Source: Chrysomallon squamiferum
Lineage: Eukaryota; Mollusca; Gastropoda; Neomphalida; Peltospiridae
Assembly (NCBI GenBank): GCA_012295275.1
Contig: CM022666.1
Location: 6,738,265-6,802,264 of the forward strand
Direction of reading: 5' to 3'
Length of the DNA: 64,000 nt
The notes under the pieces were generated by a model that did no database searches, was not told where the DNA came from, and was given only the letters and a program-made list of their open reading frames with translations. The translations under genes were made by a program, and so were the position numbers. This document shows, piece after piece, positions 35,151 through 46,940 of this stretch. The first letter of the stretch is position 1; each line of letters starts with the position of its first letter.

Positions 35151-35259
35151 TGAGAAATGAGATGGATGGAAATATTCATAGATTAGGTTAGATTAGATTA
35201 GATTGTTGTAATGAAACTACATCAGTTTTATATTTTATGAGTTTGTTTTAACTTCTAAC

Positions 35260-35436
35260 TTACATTCTACATTAAATAATAATAATAGATAAAAACAGTG
35301 AAAAATATTAATCACAGTTTTTGTTAATAATAAAGATGATAAAATAACAAGTAATAATAATAATAATAATAATAGATAAAAACAGTGAAAGTGATTAATC
35401 ACAGTAGTATTAATAATAAAGATGATAAAATAATTA

Positions 35437-35481
<45 letters not shown>

Positions 35482-35540
35482 TAAAACAGTGAAAGCGATT
35501 AATCACAGTAGTATTAATAATAAAGATGATAAAATAACGA

Positions 35541-35576
<36 letters not shown>

Positions 35577-35720
35577 GATAAAAACAGTGAAAAAGATTAA
35601 TAACAGTAATACTAAAAAATAAAGCTAATAAAATAATGGTTAATAACAATTACTATAATAATAGTAATAAAACAACAACAACAACAACAACTACAACGAA
35701 AACAATAATAACAAAAAAAC
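35260..35720. repeat. ~105-bp tandem repeat with AAT cores
   Basis: AGATAAAAACAGTGAAA, then GATTAATCACAGTAGTATTA, ATAATAAAGATGATAAAATAA and (AAT)n recurs four times between 35285 and 35640 with variable AAT length. Confidence 0.95.
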
Positions 35721-35779
35721 TGCAGTGGGACTATATCACTATTGCTTCTTGACACAAATTTCATTAACTAATTTCATCT

Positions 35780-35787
35780 TCTTTTTT

Positions 35788-35848
<61 letters not shown>
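35780..35848. repeat. CT microsatellite
   Basis: A T run followed by a pure (CT)n of about 27 repeats. Confidence 0.97.
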
Positions 35849-36389
35849 ACTTCACTGGTGAATTGATCCTTCTGAAGAAGTAAAAATAAACTGATAAATA
35901 TTTCATAACCTGACAAAATAAAAACTCTCCTGGTAATTTTCATTCCGACCCTAGTCTCCGACTTGCCAGCCATACCTGCCACAATAACTTCTGCCATAGT
36001 GGATATAACAACAAGATTGACTGATAAAAGGAATGGAGGAGTAAACGAAGGAATGAAAGAAAGAATGAAACATGTAGACACTGAACAAAAAAAGAAAGGA
36101 AGAATGATAGAAATGTTTTGTATACAATGGCCATCTTGGTATTTTTGTTTTTTTTAAACTGTATGATATATGATTATGTAATATATATGATATTACATAT
36201 TATATATATATATATATTTTTGCACATTCTTTAAATCTGTATGTGGCATATAAAATAAAAATTTGTGTATTTTTAACTGATGTATTTATGGTCTACTTAG
36301 TATTAATGAAAAAGAAACCTGCAACCATTACACAAGTTATACTTTTTTGGAAACAGTGAGGGATCTTTTAGAAGCAAACATGTACCTCG

Positions 36390-36665
36390 ATGTTGTTTAA
36401 TGAATGAATAAAAACATAAATGAATGATTGAATAAAGAAGTGAAGAAATGAATAAACAAAAAGAACGAACAAATAAATGAAGAATGATGAAATGGCCAAC
36501 ACCAACAAACAAATGAATGACTGAAAAAATATATAAATGAAAGAATGATGAAATGACCAAATCATCAAATGAATGACTGAACAAATAAATGAATGAAAGA
36601 ATGATGAAATGCCCAGATCAACATATAAAATAAAAAAAAGAATGAATGAATAAATGAATAAACAA
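36390..36665. repeat. decayed ~75-bp GAATGA tandem repeat
   Basis: AAATGAATGACTGAA(T/A)AAA and GAAAGAATGATGAAATG(G/A)CC recur about four times. Confidence 0.85.
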
Positions 36666-36802
36666 ATAAAGGGTTTGGTAAATAGCCTACATTCAAAACT
36701 GGTTTGTTTGAAAAACTGCAAATCAATGGAACAAAACAAGTCATTTTTGTTTCATCACAAGATCTTTCCTCTTTTTTCTTTCTTTAAATTATAATTTCAA
36801 CT

Positions 36803-36815
36803 GTTGCCTGGCAAC
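36803..36815. promoter_or_regulatory. perfect RFX X-box palindrome
   Basis: GTTGCCTGGCAAC is a 6+1+6 inverted repeat that matches the X-box consensus GTNRCC-(N0-3)-RGYAAC at every position. RFX factors bind such sites at ciliary and neuronal genes. Here the site lies in the 24.5-kb dlg intron, about 2.3 kb downstream (transcript sense) of the alternative first exon. Binding is inferred from the motif only. Confidence 0.5.
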
Positions 36816-37024
36816 AAGTCAAACCACAGTCATCAAACAGCATTCAGCGAAATAAAGATTTATGCAATGACCAACAGATGAATATTACAGATTTAAAACA
36901 TTATTTTTTTTCTTTCTTTTTCATTTCTTTGACACATTTAATATCAAACTTATAATATGTAATGTTTAGAGAAAATACTTTAAAAATCTACACTGTGATA
37001 AAACTTGTGCATCTGTAACAAAAT

Positions 37025-37161
37025 ATTTTCAAAAAAGGTGTATAATAAATAATAATAATATAATTATTATTATTATGATCTTGAAATATATTTATGTTTT
37101 ACATATTTCATTATGATCATCATCATCATCATCATCATGATTATTATTATTATTATTATTA

Positions 37162-37215
<54 letters not shown>
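37025..37215. repeat. AAT/ATT, ATC and ATT microsatellites
   Basis: A short AAT/ATT palindrome lies at 37045-37075, (ATC)n at 37115-37137, and a long (TTA)n at 37139-37215. Confidence 0.95.
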
Positions 37216-37217
<2 letters not shown>

Positions 37218-37499
37218 AATTGATCTTTTTTCATATAAAAAATAAATAAAATGAAAATTATCTCAAAAGTAAACTCTAAGAAGAACAGCATTAGTAAATG
37301 GTGGGCGGGGGAGAGGGAGGTGGAGGGGTGATATGAAAGAAAGCCCAAAATAATCATTGATGAAACCAGTTTGTTCATCCCTTTTATGGTTTCACTTTTT
37401 CTGTTTGTCCTTTTCCAAAAATCCACTTATAACTATTGATTTGTGATGAATGTGAAACCTTAATACATGAAACGGTCACATTCAAAAGAGGAAAAAAAA

Positions 37500-37950
37500 A
37501 CATTTTATGTTTTAAGTGATTATTTCAGTAAGACCAACCATTACTAATTATAAAGGATGTCAGTAATGTAATAGCCATTATTTTGTATATTGTCAAACAG
37601 TTATTTAATATTTTTGAATCCAATCTTTGCTGATAATAAAGTATGACAGAATAACACATTCCACAAATGTCCATTACTGTATACTGTCAATTATTTAACA
37701 GGCTAAAAACTAAACTTTGCCGATAATTAAATCATAATAGTAACATAACAAACCAGACACATTAATTTTGGATACTGCCAGTATTTTGTATCTCAGTAAA
37801 TATATTTAACATAGTAAAGAACACATTTTCCTGACACTAAAATATGACGGCAATGCAATATAACCGTTATTTAATATTTTTATTTACTACTGCTGAAGGC
37901 CAACCTTTGATGATAATAAAGCACGGCAGTAACGTAGCAGGCCTGAAATA
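37500..37950. repeat. decayed ~115-bp tandem repeat, four copies
   Basis: TTATTTAATATTTTTGAATC, CAATCTTTGCTGATAATAAA and GTATGACAGAATAACA align with blocks near 37690, 37810 and 37870. Shared words are TTTGC(T/C)GATAAT and ACGGCA(G/A)TAACGTA. Confidence 0.65.
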
Positions 37951-38872
37951 AATCCCAGAATCTGCCCTGTACAGTACTCGGTGTTGTCTTACATGAAACT
38001 GGAAAAACGAAGCCAGACATGACGCCTCTGCCAAAGATTTATTAAACACTGTGAATACTAGATTTTATTTCCTCCTCTGACATCAGCTAGAGAATGTCAA
38101 GTAAATCACAATCTTATGTCTTACAACCGTAGGAAGAAGTCTGCTTCAATGCTAATTTCTCACATTAGCAAAACATCATGTAGTATAGACTCATGCTAAA
38201 CTAAGCTACACTAACAGAAGAATCTTTACAATAAATCAAAAGACTGTTTAACTGGAAGTGAAAAGAGACAGATCAGTATCGAGAATTAGAAACGAAATAT
38301 AAATCTAGCATTACCAGAAGTAACCTTTCTATACAATGATCACCTTTCTTTTCACAACTTTCACTACAACAAGCTCATAAGAGATAAATTTTAACACAGA
38401 TAAAAAAAGATATCTACAAATACGTAAACTGGCTATGACCAATATATCCATCCACCCAGATTTACAGATGGTAGACATTATTAAAACAAAACACTTCCTT
38501 CGCTTTTTAGGAGACCCATAGAGTTGTCTCCCTTTCTGTTAATCCACTGAGTCTGAAGAATAAAAGTTACAAGGTTGACACTTAGAATGGAAATTGATGC
38601 CTTGAATGGAGAATGAGCACACGAAAGCCCCAAGGAGGGTTAATCCTGCAAGCAAGCATCAAGTTAGATACATGTCATGGATAAGAACAAAACCTGCAAA
38701 TCACCCAACCCAGATCTACAATCAATTACACAGTGTAATTTGTTGTCATGGAAACTGACGGTTAGTGCCAAATTTCAGGTATACACAGTTAATATACCTC
38801 TATTAATTAATACTGAAACAAAAAATAATTATATAATGTTAACTGTTAAGCAAAATATGGTACTAAGTAAAT

Positions 38873-38879
<7 letters not shown>

Positions 38880-38904
<25 letters not shown>

Positions 38905-38980
38905 TTATATACATATATAAGAAAACAAGAATAAAGGAAGGAAAGAAAAGAAGAAAGGCAGGCAGGAAGGAAGGAATATA
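38880..38980. repeat. AT microsatellite and AAGG tract
   Basis: (AT)n lies at 38881-38906, followed by degenerate GGAAGGAAAG sequence. It lies about 120 bases downstream of the alternative first exon's donor. Confidence 0.9.
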
Positions 38981-39059
38981 TTCAACGTTACAAATAAATA
39001 TTACACAGGAGCAGAAACCAATTAAACAGTCACAGAAAACAGTCGCCAAGTAAATGAAG

Positions 39060-39330
39060 ACAGTAAAGGTAACGAGTTACCACGGAAACGTGACACTTAC
39101 AAGCATGGCTACAAGACATTCTTCGTCGTATGTAATGAGGTCGACGTATTTTTTGAAGCTAACGGAGCGACCGCGATTTCGAGCCCTGAAATGCCACCAG
39201 GACAGCATCGTCCTAAACAAATCGGGCACATCACCATTCTTCAACACCATAGCACCTCGCCGCTGCTGTAGTTGTAGTCACTGCCGTTGCTGTCTTTGTT
39301 TCTCCTCTTCACCCCAGTCAACCAATCACG
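39060..39330 (-). promoter_or_regulatory. CpG-rich island with CCAAT and CACGTG boxes at the alternative first exon
   Basis: This stretch is visibly richer in G, C and CpG than its surroundings (TCGTCGTATG, GGTCGACG, GAGCGACCGCG). It contains the 50-codon candidate first exon. On the plus strand CCAAT (39322-39326) is directly followed by CACGTG (39327-39332), about 72-82 bases upstream of the start codon. For a minus-strand gene the CCAAT is inverted, which is a common NF-Y arrangement, and CACGTG is a USF/Myc-type E-box. No TATA box is evident. Promoter function is inferred from composition, motifs and position. Confidence 0.5.
39101..39250 (-). CDS. dlg: candidate alternative first coding exon of dlg (L27-less isoform)
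   Basis: This is a 50-codon open frame in a CpG-rich island, deep inside the 24.5-kb intron between the proline-rich and acidic exons. It starts ATG GTG (G at -3 and G at +4) and has an in-frame TGA 30 bases upstream. It ends exactly at a consensus donor (CTT then GTAAGTG, 39100-39095) in phase 0. That is the phase needed to join the next dlg exon at 27454. The peptide begins MVLKNGDVPDLF, has a WWHFRARNRGRS segment rich in aromatic and basic residues, and ends ITYDEECLVAML. I do not recognise a domain. It could be a membrane-binding or partner-binding N-terminus. There is one cysteine, near the end, so the N-terminal double-cysteine palmitoylation motif of PSD-95 is absent. It could instead be the first exon of an unrelated nested gene, but no other exons are seen. 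Confidence 0.62.
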
Positions 39331-39369
39331 TGAATATTTTTTTTTGTTTTTGTTTTCTAACACAACGTG

Positions 39370-41230
39370 TTGACGTTGTTGTTGTTGTTGTTGTTGTTTT
39401 TTTGTTGTTTTTTTTAATTTGTTTTGTGAAGGAGAAAACTGTAAATGGTTTTAAGAAGAAAAGACACCTGAAATTGACACCAGCGTAGCTGCAGTTGTTA
39501 CTTTTCAATCCAGATTAAAAGTCGGATAGTCAAACTGGTGGTTTTCATAAACAACAAAACTGTAATGTCTTACTTCACAATGAATCTTCTGAACAAAATA
39601 AAATTCTGGGACAAACAGAGAGAGAAAATTATAAAAAAAAACAAAGCACAAGACAAAAGCTGTTAAAATATTCAGGTAAAATTTCAAATAACTTGCTTAA
39701 ATCCTTTCGTGTCCATTAACACTTATCACACACTGACAGATTTCAGAACAGACAGTCAGACTGACATCTAAAAGCGCTGATGCAAAGGACTCCATTAAAA
39801 TTAATCACAATAGATTTTGTTGTGTTTTTTTTTTCTTCACGTCTCTCTGTAAAATTGGTGGATTCAGATAAAAAGTCTGGCTTACCAATCAAAAGCCGAC
39901 AGGTGTATCCGTTTTGTGTGAACGTATCCAATAGCAACCAGTAGCTTCTTCAGGATCATCATCCAAAGTCAGCTGTTTTAGTTTCACACAATAAAGTCCA
40001 TTAAAAATTACTTTTCAATTTTCATTTAACACATGGGAATGTACAATAATGCTAAAAAAGGAAATTTAAAAGCATTTTTTTTCTCTCTCTTTTACGTCTG
40101 AATAATGAATGAAAAAAAAAGAGATATTTTTAATAATTTACAAGTAACTGTTTGCAGTAAACAAATTTGAATTATCTAGATAATAACTGAAATGGTAAAA
40201 ATTTGCTTCTGAAGCTTTTTCTCGTTTTTTTCAAATTTTTTCCTTTCCTGTATTTATACAGAATTTTAAGTATCTCAGTTTATCAACCAGGCCAATAAAA
40301 TATCCCAATAAAATATTTCTTAAATTCTGTGTGGAAATGAAATCTTGTGTTTAATCAACAAGTGATTAAAAAAACAGTTTAAATCTCTAGGTAAATAAAA
40401 ATTAATCTGTATATGAATTAAAACTGATATATTCAACATATAATCCTGTTATCAGAGAAGTGAAATAAACTGGTATATCGCACAACGGATGGTTGAATAC
40501 AGAATTAAAATTCCTCTGCAAAGCTAGAACAAAATATATTTTGTTGCTGACAATTCCCACAACAGAATCCTGTAGCAAAAACAAGAACAATAAATAATAA
40601 TAATGTTTGGAAAAAAATTATCCTGAAAAGTGTATCATCAAAGAATTCACTTCATGGATTAAAATTGAAATAAAGTCTTTATTTCTTAATTTTTGTTGTT
40701 TGTTTTTTTAATTGAATCCATTAGTTCCAATCATGAATCCATTTACAAAATTGCAGTTAATAAAAATAATTTATATAAAATAATCCAACTAATAGTTAGA
40801 AGCAGATTTCAAATCCTCGGTACTATCAGACAAATTTTCGTTGTAAGTCTTTCACAGGTTCAAATCCACTGTAAATCTCTTTCACAAATCCATTTTTTAT
40901 TTAATTTTTTTTTTTTTTAATTTCTCCGATAACTATAAGAACAAGACACCACAAATGCAATAAAAATCCAAAGTAAATCGTGCTCACAAATCCATTTTTG
41001 AAATTTTCCATCAGCTGTCAGATCACATAACCATGTAACCATTGATCCAGAGAGAACGCCATAAAAACCCCACAATAACTGTATCAATGCTCAGATCAAT
41101 CTAATTGCAAAATATGGAGAAAAATAATAAAAAAAAAACAAGAACCAGAAACTAGATAACTATAAAAAAACACCTAAAAAAAAATAAAATAAAACGTTAA
41201 AAAAAAAGCTCTTGCTCTTCAGATCAGTTA
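39370..41230. other. AT-rich intron between the two CpG-rich islands
   Basis: Has (GTT)n at 39375-39398 and scattered T runs. No exon recognised. If 41250-41640 is a non-coding first exon, this is its intron. Confidence 0.55.
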
Positions 41231-41249
41231 AATAAAGTGGCATATTTTA

Positions 41250-41640
41250 TTTATGATCTGGAAACCCTCACTTCTCTCGTTACAGTTTTCTGCAGGCGTT
41301 GTGACCCATCAGGATCTGAAAACGCAGTAATTAGCCTCCGAAGTTATCAATCCATGCAACAACGTGTTTCAGCGTCTCGGGCGAAGAAGCTGCACCGGAT
41401 GATGTACTCGCCGAGCCAACAGAGCGCTCTCGATATTCACCGTGACTGAACAACATCGTCGACAAGGACTAATTCAAACCTAAAGCTTCCCTTCGACAGA
41501 AAAAGTGAAGCGATATCGGCGGAGAAGCCATGTTAATCTGTTTTCTTGGGAGGGCAAGCAATCAGACCAACTCTCTCGGAACGTGGAACAAAAACCCGGA
41601 ACGTCGAGGACTAAAAGCAGACAATTATGACAATTTCCTC
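41250..41640. promoter_or_regulatory. second CpG-rich island, possible promoter or 5' exon
   Basis: This is the most CpG-dense segment of the window, with many CG steps in about 400 bases (GTCTCGGGCGAAG, TCGCCGAG, GCGATATCGGCGG, AACGTCGAGG). The minus strand holds a complete 41-codon frame starting at 41449 (MLFSHGEYRERS...) and ending TAA at 41324. It has no obvious GT donor, so it may be a 5'-UTR open frame. The plus strand is also open for 70 codons to a stop at 41449, after a CTGCAG that resembles an acceptor. It lies about 2 kb upstream of the alternative dlg first exon. It could be a promoter, a non-coding first exon or an exon of another gene. Confidence 0.4.
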
Positions 41641-41785
41641 TCAAATTATTCTCTCTCTATCTGACATGAGACACAGAGATAGAGAGAGAGAGAGAATGAG
41701 GAAAAGAAAGAGAAAAAAAAAAGGGAAAATAAAACAAAGGAGAATAGAGATTTAAAAAATACAACAAAAGAAAAATGAGCTGAAT

Positions 41786-42060
41786 TTATATGGTAGCCAT
41801 GGAGATGGGATATGCCATGTATGTGATACCCATTCGTACAGTAAGAATTATATTATACTTTCTGGTGGAAACTACCAGTTTTAATTTGCTTTTCTGTGTT
41901 GTGAATGGGCTAGTGTAGACATCTTCAGCGTGGCTATTAATGTCACAATCACAAGCTGAAAATGTGCTCTCGATCAATACGACAGTGTTTAGCAGGAACC
42001 AGACTTCCTAAAATGTCACACGCCATTGTGTTCACGCATCAGTGAACATGTTGTGTGCTA
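41786..42060. other. complex block upstream of the second CpG-rich island
   Basis: Balanced sequence. Its minus strand is open for 63 codons at 41977-41786 (contains FSACDCDINSHAEDVYTSPF), with an acceptor-like TTTTCAG inside. GTAGCCATGGAGATGG at about 41793 is X-box-like on one side only. No family recognised. Regulatory DNA or an exon of unknown identity are both possible. Confidence 0.22.
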
Positions 42061-42235
42061 GATTAGTTTAAATTTCAAACAGCATGTTTTTAAAATAATT
42101 ATGCTGATAAAAATAAAACAAAAATGGGCTAACATCAATATGCGTAAACTTTCTCTCGTTTTCAAATTTGCCTCACATCTGCCAGACATTCTTATTATTT
42201 GCAATGCATAGTTTTTATTTCCCTTTTGCTAAATC

Positions 42236-42251
42236 TTTCTGTCTGTCTGTC

Positions 42252-42347
<96 letters not shown>

Positions 42348-42566
42348 TTATTCTCAATCTTTTAATACTGTCCAAATGAACCAAACCATCTCACACAACT
42401 GTTTTGTGTTAAATTCAAATTTCTTTTCAGTCTCTCTCTCTCTCTCTCTCTCCTTTGACTTTCTCTCCCTTTCATGCCACTCTCTTCTTTCTTTCCATCC
42501 TGTCTTTCATCTGTCCATCCTCTGTAGATATCATCTCTATCATTAATACCCACACTTACAGATACC

Positions 42567-42629
<63 letters not shown>

Positions 42630-42640
42630 CCATACACATA
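42236..42640. repeat. GT tract, CT tract and inverted CA tract
   Basis: CTGT then (GT)n at 42257-42343, (CT)n at 42431-42452 and (CA)n at 42571-42628. The GT and CA tracts are complementary, about 230 bases apart. Confidence 0.97.
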
Positions 42641-43069
42641 CATAAGAAATACACACATACATAACAAACACACACAAAACAATAATAAACAAAAATAAAA
42701 TCAATAAAGTAATATCTGACAGTTATTACCCATACAGCCTTCAGTGATTTTATTCAACAACTGAAAAACCCAACCATACTACTGGGTTTCTTTTTTACAG
42801 AGATGTCTTCACAGAGAAAGCCAGGCACACAAAACAACAGTAGCAGAACTTTCAAGGGAAATTAACCATTAATCAAGGACAGAATCAGTGAGGAAAAAAG
42901 AAAACCGACAATACAAGCTCATGGAAACTGTACACTTAGAATACACATCTGGATTGGACAGCGCTTTGTGATAGCAAAATCAATGACATCTGTCAAACTG
43001 CAGTTTTTAATTCTCCTGCAGACAAAGAGTAGTGACATCTATACAACACTTTTCTTCAACACAGTCCCA

Positions 43070-43490
43070 GGATAAATGGATGGATGGATGGATGGATTGG
43101 TAGATAGATAGATAGATGGATGGATAGATAGATGGATGGATTGATGGATTGATGGACTGATGAATGAACAACTGAATGATGTAAGTAAAACAGTGCAAAA
43201 TTTTAATGCACACAGAAATATAATGGTGATATTGCATACGTAATTTTTCTTCGACTAACTCATAGAATCAATGGATGTGTGGATGTACAGTTGGACAGAT
43301 GGATGGATGTGTGGATGGATGGATGGATAGGCAAATGATAGGTGTTGGTAAACTGTCCAGATTTTAATACACACAGAAATATAAAAACAAAATGTATAAA
43401 CCAATTTTTCTCAAATCGGTCACAGAATGAATGGATGGTTGAATGAATGAATGATGGATGGATGGATGGATGGTAAATGAATGAGTGAAT
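43070..43490. repeat. GATG-rich duplicated array
   Basis: (GATG)n/(GATA)n blocks at 43075-43155, 43268-43330 and 43430-43475 are separated by a conserved spacer with TTTTAAT(G/A)CACACAGAAATA. The unit of about 160-170 bases is repeated about 2.5 times. Confidence 0.9.
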
Positions 43491-43839
43491 AATGAACAAA
43501 TATCTCTCAGCATTTTTAAAGCTACATTTGACTTCTGTATTATAAATAAAAAGACTGATCTTTCACATCGCGCATAACAATGTTAAATACACCAAAAAAT
43601 AGAGTGAAAAAAGTTTTTTTAATCATGGCTGGAACAAGAAAAGAGTCTTAATTGGACAGTATCGAGAGCTGATCCACTGACAAACTGCACCTCAGACACT
43701 AAGCAGTGAGCCAAACTGTGCCTCCAAATGTCCATTAACCAGGAATATGCTCGCATAACAAGAAATAATGACATCTCATGTGTGTAATAAACACAGATAT
43801 TTATTTTAAAATGGTTATTCAGCTGACAAAATCATGACA

Positions 43840-43895
43840 AGGAATTTAACTTGGAATCTCTGTGGGTCATCCTAGTAGCATGCGCCACTATTTAT
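43840..43895 (-). mobile_element. tRNA-derived SINE remnant (minus), weak
   Basis: On the minus strand, GTGGCGCATGCTACTAGGAT followed by GACCCACAGAGATTCCAAGT resembles an A-box region and a degraded B-box. Confidence 0.28.
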
Positions 43896-43899
43896 AGCT

Positions 43900-44760
43900 C
43901 ATCTTAGACACACAGACACACAGACACACACACACAAACTCAATTATTAGCAATCAATGAACAGACAACTCAGAACAGTGCCTTAATCCACATAAAGATC
44001 AAGCAGATATTTCATGGTCACCAAAGCCACATTGTCTGCCTAATTCTAGTGAACTTAAGTTTAGACAGACACACAGACACACAACTCAGTTATTAGTAAT
44101 CAATGAACACTGATAGTTCAAGCACATATTTCGTGGTCACAAAGGCCACATTGTCTGCCGGTGTAAGTATAAAATAAAGAAAACACAGACAAACACAATT
44201 CAATTATTTGTAATCAATGGACATTTCCGAACAATGCATTAATTCAGTGAAAGTTCAAGCAGATATTTTGTGGACATAAAGCCATACTGTCTATCCAAAA
44301 CTGTTATAGTACAGAAGTATAGTAAAGTACAGTATAGTATTGTATCATATCATATAATAGAGAATAGTATGGTATAGAATGGTATAGTTTAGTACAGTAT
44401 AAAATAACATTAATAATATAGTATAGTATAGTAAATTAAGATATAATATGGTATTAATATTATATTGTACAGAAAAGTGTTTTATTATATGGTAATGCAT
44501 GGTATAAAATATTGTAGTATAGAATAGCTCAGAATTCAATCATCAGTAATCTATAGCTTATAAATCGAGAAATGGTTCAAGCATGCAAATCATGGACATG
44601 TGCTGTCTACCCAATTTTAGTAAAATACTGTATGACATGCACACAATTCAATTTACCAGTCATCACACATTCTCTACAGCGCACAGATCAAGCGAAGATT
44701 CAAGCATGTAAGTCATGGACACGCAAACTCTGTTAATTACTAATGTCAGACATTCATTTA
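43900..44760. repeat. decayed ~155-bp tandem repeat with CA starts
   Basis: The unit runs CAGACACACA, CTCA(A/G)TTATTAGTAATCAA, TGAACA, (A/G)TTCAAGCA(G/C)ATATTTCGTG, GTCAC, AAAGCCACATTGTCTGCC. It is clear at 43910, 44068 and 44185, then fades. A TAGTA-rich insert lies at 44305-44520. Confidence 0.9.
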
Positions 44761-44904
44761 CACATGCTGTATTCTTCTCCCTCTTGTCCTGTTCAGCACT
44801 GGAATAAATTTCATTCACACTTCAATGAACCACTCACATGTTGAAGAAGATTGGATAAAAAAAACGTTATCATGGCTGTACATTTTCTCGTTAACTCAGG
44901 CCAG

Positions 44905-44970
44905 AGGCTAGTAGCAGGAACTGAACTCCGTATCTGACGAGCCTAATCTGATTACTTAACCATAAAAACA
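44905..44970 (-). mobile_element. tRNA-derived SINE remnant (minus)
   Basis: The minus strand reads TGGTTAAGTAATCAG (A-box-like) and, about 30 bases later, GGAGTTCAGTTCC (B-box-like, 44929-44917). The spacing fits a tRNA-derived SINE head. Confidence 0.5.
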
Positions 44971-45529
44971 TCAGGACTTGTCTGTTAGTAAGAACTTGAT
45001 AGTAACAACAAAAAAAAGTTAATCAAATATGGTAGACATCGTAACACAATGGTCGATAAATAAATGTTGTTTGATATACCTAAATATATTTTAGGCAGCA
45101 AATTTAATGTTATTAAAGCAATGGTAAAGAGATATATAGCTTGTATGTCAGGGTTTTTCTTGTGTTTTGTTTTTTTAAATCATTATTATATTTTTTTAAT
45201 CATTATTTGAAAAAGTCAACCGATTTCCTTAAAAGCCAATTAGCAAGAGAAAAAAAATATAAACTGATTATTATTCTTTAAAGATAGTCTCAAGAGTTTA
45301 AAAAAAATATTTATATATATTGTTTTTAAATTAAACAAAAATATATTTTTTTAATTTTTCTTTTTTACTGTTGTTTCTTTCTTTAAAATTTTTGTTTTTA
45401 TTTATTGGTATATTTGCTGTTTTTATTATTTATTTTATTTTCAGTTTTATTTCTTTCTTTTTAAATTATTTATGTTAGTTTCCTATATTCTCTGATCAGA
45501 ACACCCCACACAAAACACTAACATACATT

Positions 45530-45534
45530 TATGT

Positions 45535-45590
<56 letters not shown>
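45530..45590. repeat. CT microsatellite
   Basis: A pure (CT)n of about 26 repeats. Confidence 0.97.
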
Positions 45591-45591
<1 letters not shown>

Positions 45592-45779
45592 AAATTGTAA
45601 CAACAAAAAGATAATCAATGATTTTTTCTTATGCAAAAACCCCATAAACTGTAATATACATATTTATGATCACTTTGTCATCTGCATTAATTATCAACAA
45701 ACTGAATAAATGAATAAATAAATGATTCTGAAGGACAAACCATTCACCATTGTGTCTGTATTTTACAAAAGAAAAGCTT

Positions 45780-45823
<44 letters not shown>

Positions 45824-46175
45824 CAATAACGACAGTAATAGGAGTAGTAATAGTAATGCAAGTAATAGTAGTTGTTATTATTGTTGTAATAACGTTTAAT
45901 AATATTATTGGAAATAATAATATTAATAACAAAAATAATTAATTATAAGTAAAGTGTAATAATAAGCATGATAACATTACTACACTACTACTGTTACTAC
46001 TACTACTAATAATAATAATAAAAAGAAGATGATTAAAAAGAAAAAGATGATATAAAAGAATAATTAGAAATGTATAAAAAAAAAAATAATAATAATAATA
46101 AATAAAAAAGTAACATTAAATCTAAAACCTAAATTAAAACACGAGAAAAAAAAAAAAAAAAAAAAAAAAAACTCC
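45780..46175. repeat. AAT/TAG/ACT trinucleotide region and A run
   Basis: (AAT)n at 45783-45822 leads into TAG-rich sequence. (ACT)n lies near 45985-46008, AAT again at 46086-46102, and an A run at 46146-46171. Confidence 0.9.
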
Positions 46176-46649
46176 TGCTTTCATCTTCTTTCGCAAAAAT
46201 TTTTTAAATAAAGAACAAACAAGATTAAATGATATCAAAATGAAATCTTGCATCCTTCATAAAGCTTCAATTTACTAACATCTGACACAAAAGGATTATG
46301 GTGATACAGACTTTTTCAACTGATTAATCAATCAGTGAATGGGTAACAAAACAACCACATTAATTAGTAGTCATTATAATGTGACCTAAACTTTTAGCAC
46401 CAATAGTATTTCATCATTATATCCACCAATAGAATTCCTTGACTGTTAGAACCAATGGAATGTCAAGACTGTGAGCACCATGGTGACAAGGGGTCATGCA
46501 AAGTGTAACCTTTGATCTCATTAATCTATCATCAGGCTGTCAAGATGTTTAGGAAAGTTTCAATCAAATTCTCATAAACTGGCAAATTATTTTTTGTTTT
46601 AATGATTTAGTTGGGCTGTATGTGTGTGAGGTGAGAGGGTCCAGTGATG

Positions 46650-46699
46650 AGTGTAGAAATTTAAAATAAAAAAAATAAATGAATTATAAAATATATGAT

Positions 46700-46757
<58 letters not shown>

Positions 46758-46940
46758 CAATGTCAAAATATTAACAGAAATATTAACTTTTTAATATATA
46801 TAAACAAACAAAATGATTAATTATTAATAAAAAAATAATAATAAGATACGTTCATAAAATGTAAAAAAATAATAATAAATAGCCTAAGAAAAATATAAAT
46901 AAAAAAAATAATAAATAATAATAATAATAAAGAAAATAAT
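46650..46940. repeat. AAT microsatellite cluster
   Basis: A long (AAT)n at 46702-46755, with shorter ones up to 46930. Confidence 0.95.

Noticed and set aside
37214-37426. Possible exon on minus near 37.3 kb
   Set aside because: The frame is A/T-driven at its end, with no matching splice sites or phase with dlg.
42362-42682. Frames of Cys-Val or Thr-His repeats around 42.2-42.7 kb
   Set aside because: GT and CA microsatellites read in frame.
42801-42865. Plus-strand frame MSSQRKPGTQNNSSRTFKGN after TTTTTTACAG
   Set aside because: Only 20 codons to a stop, no donor and no homology. The acceptor-like tract is common in T-rich DNA.
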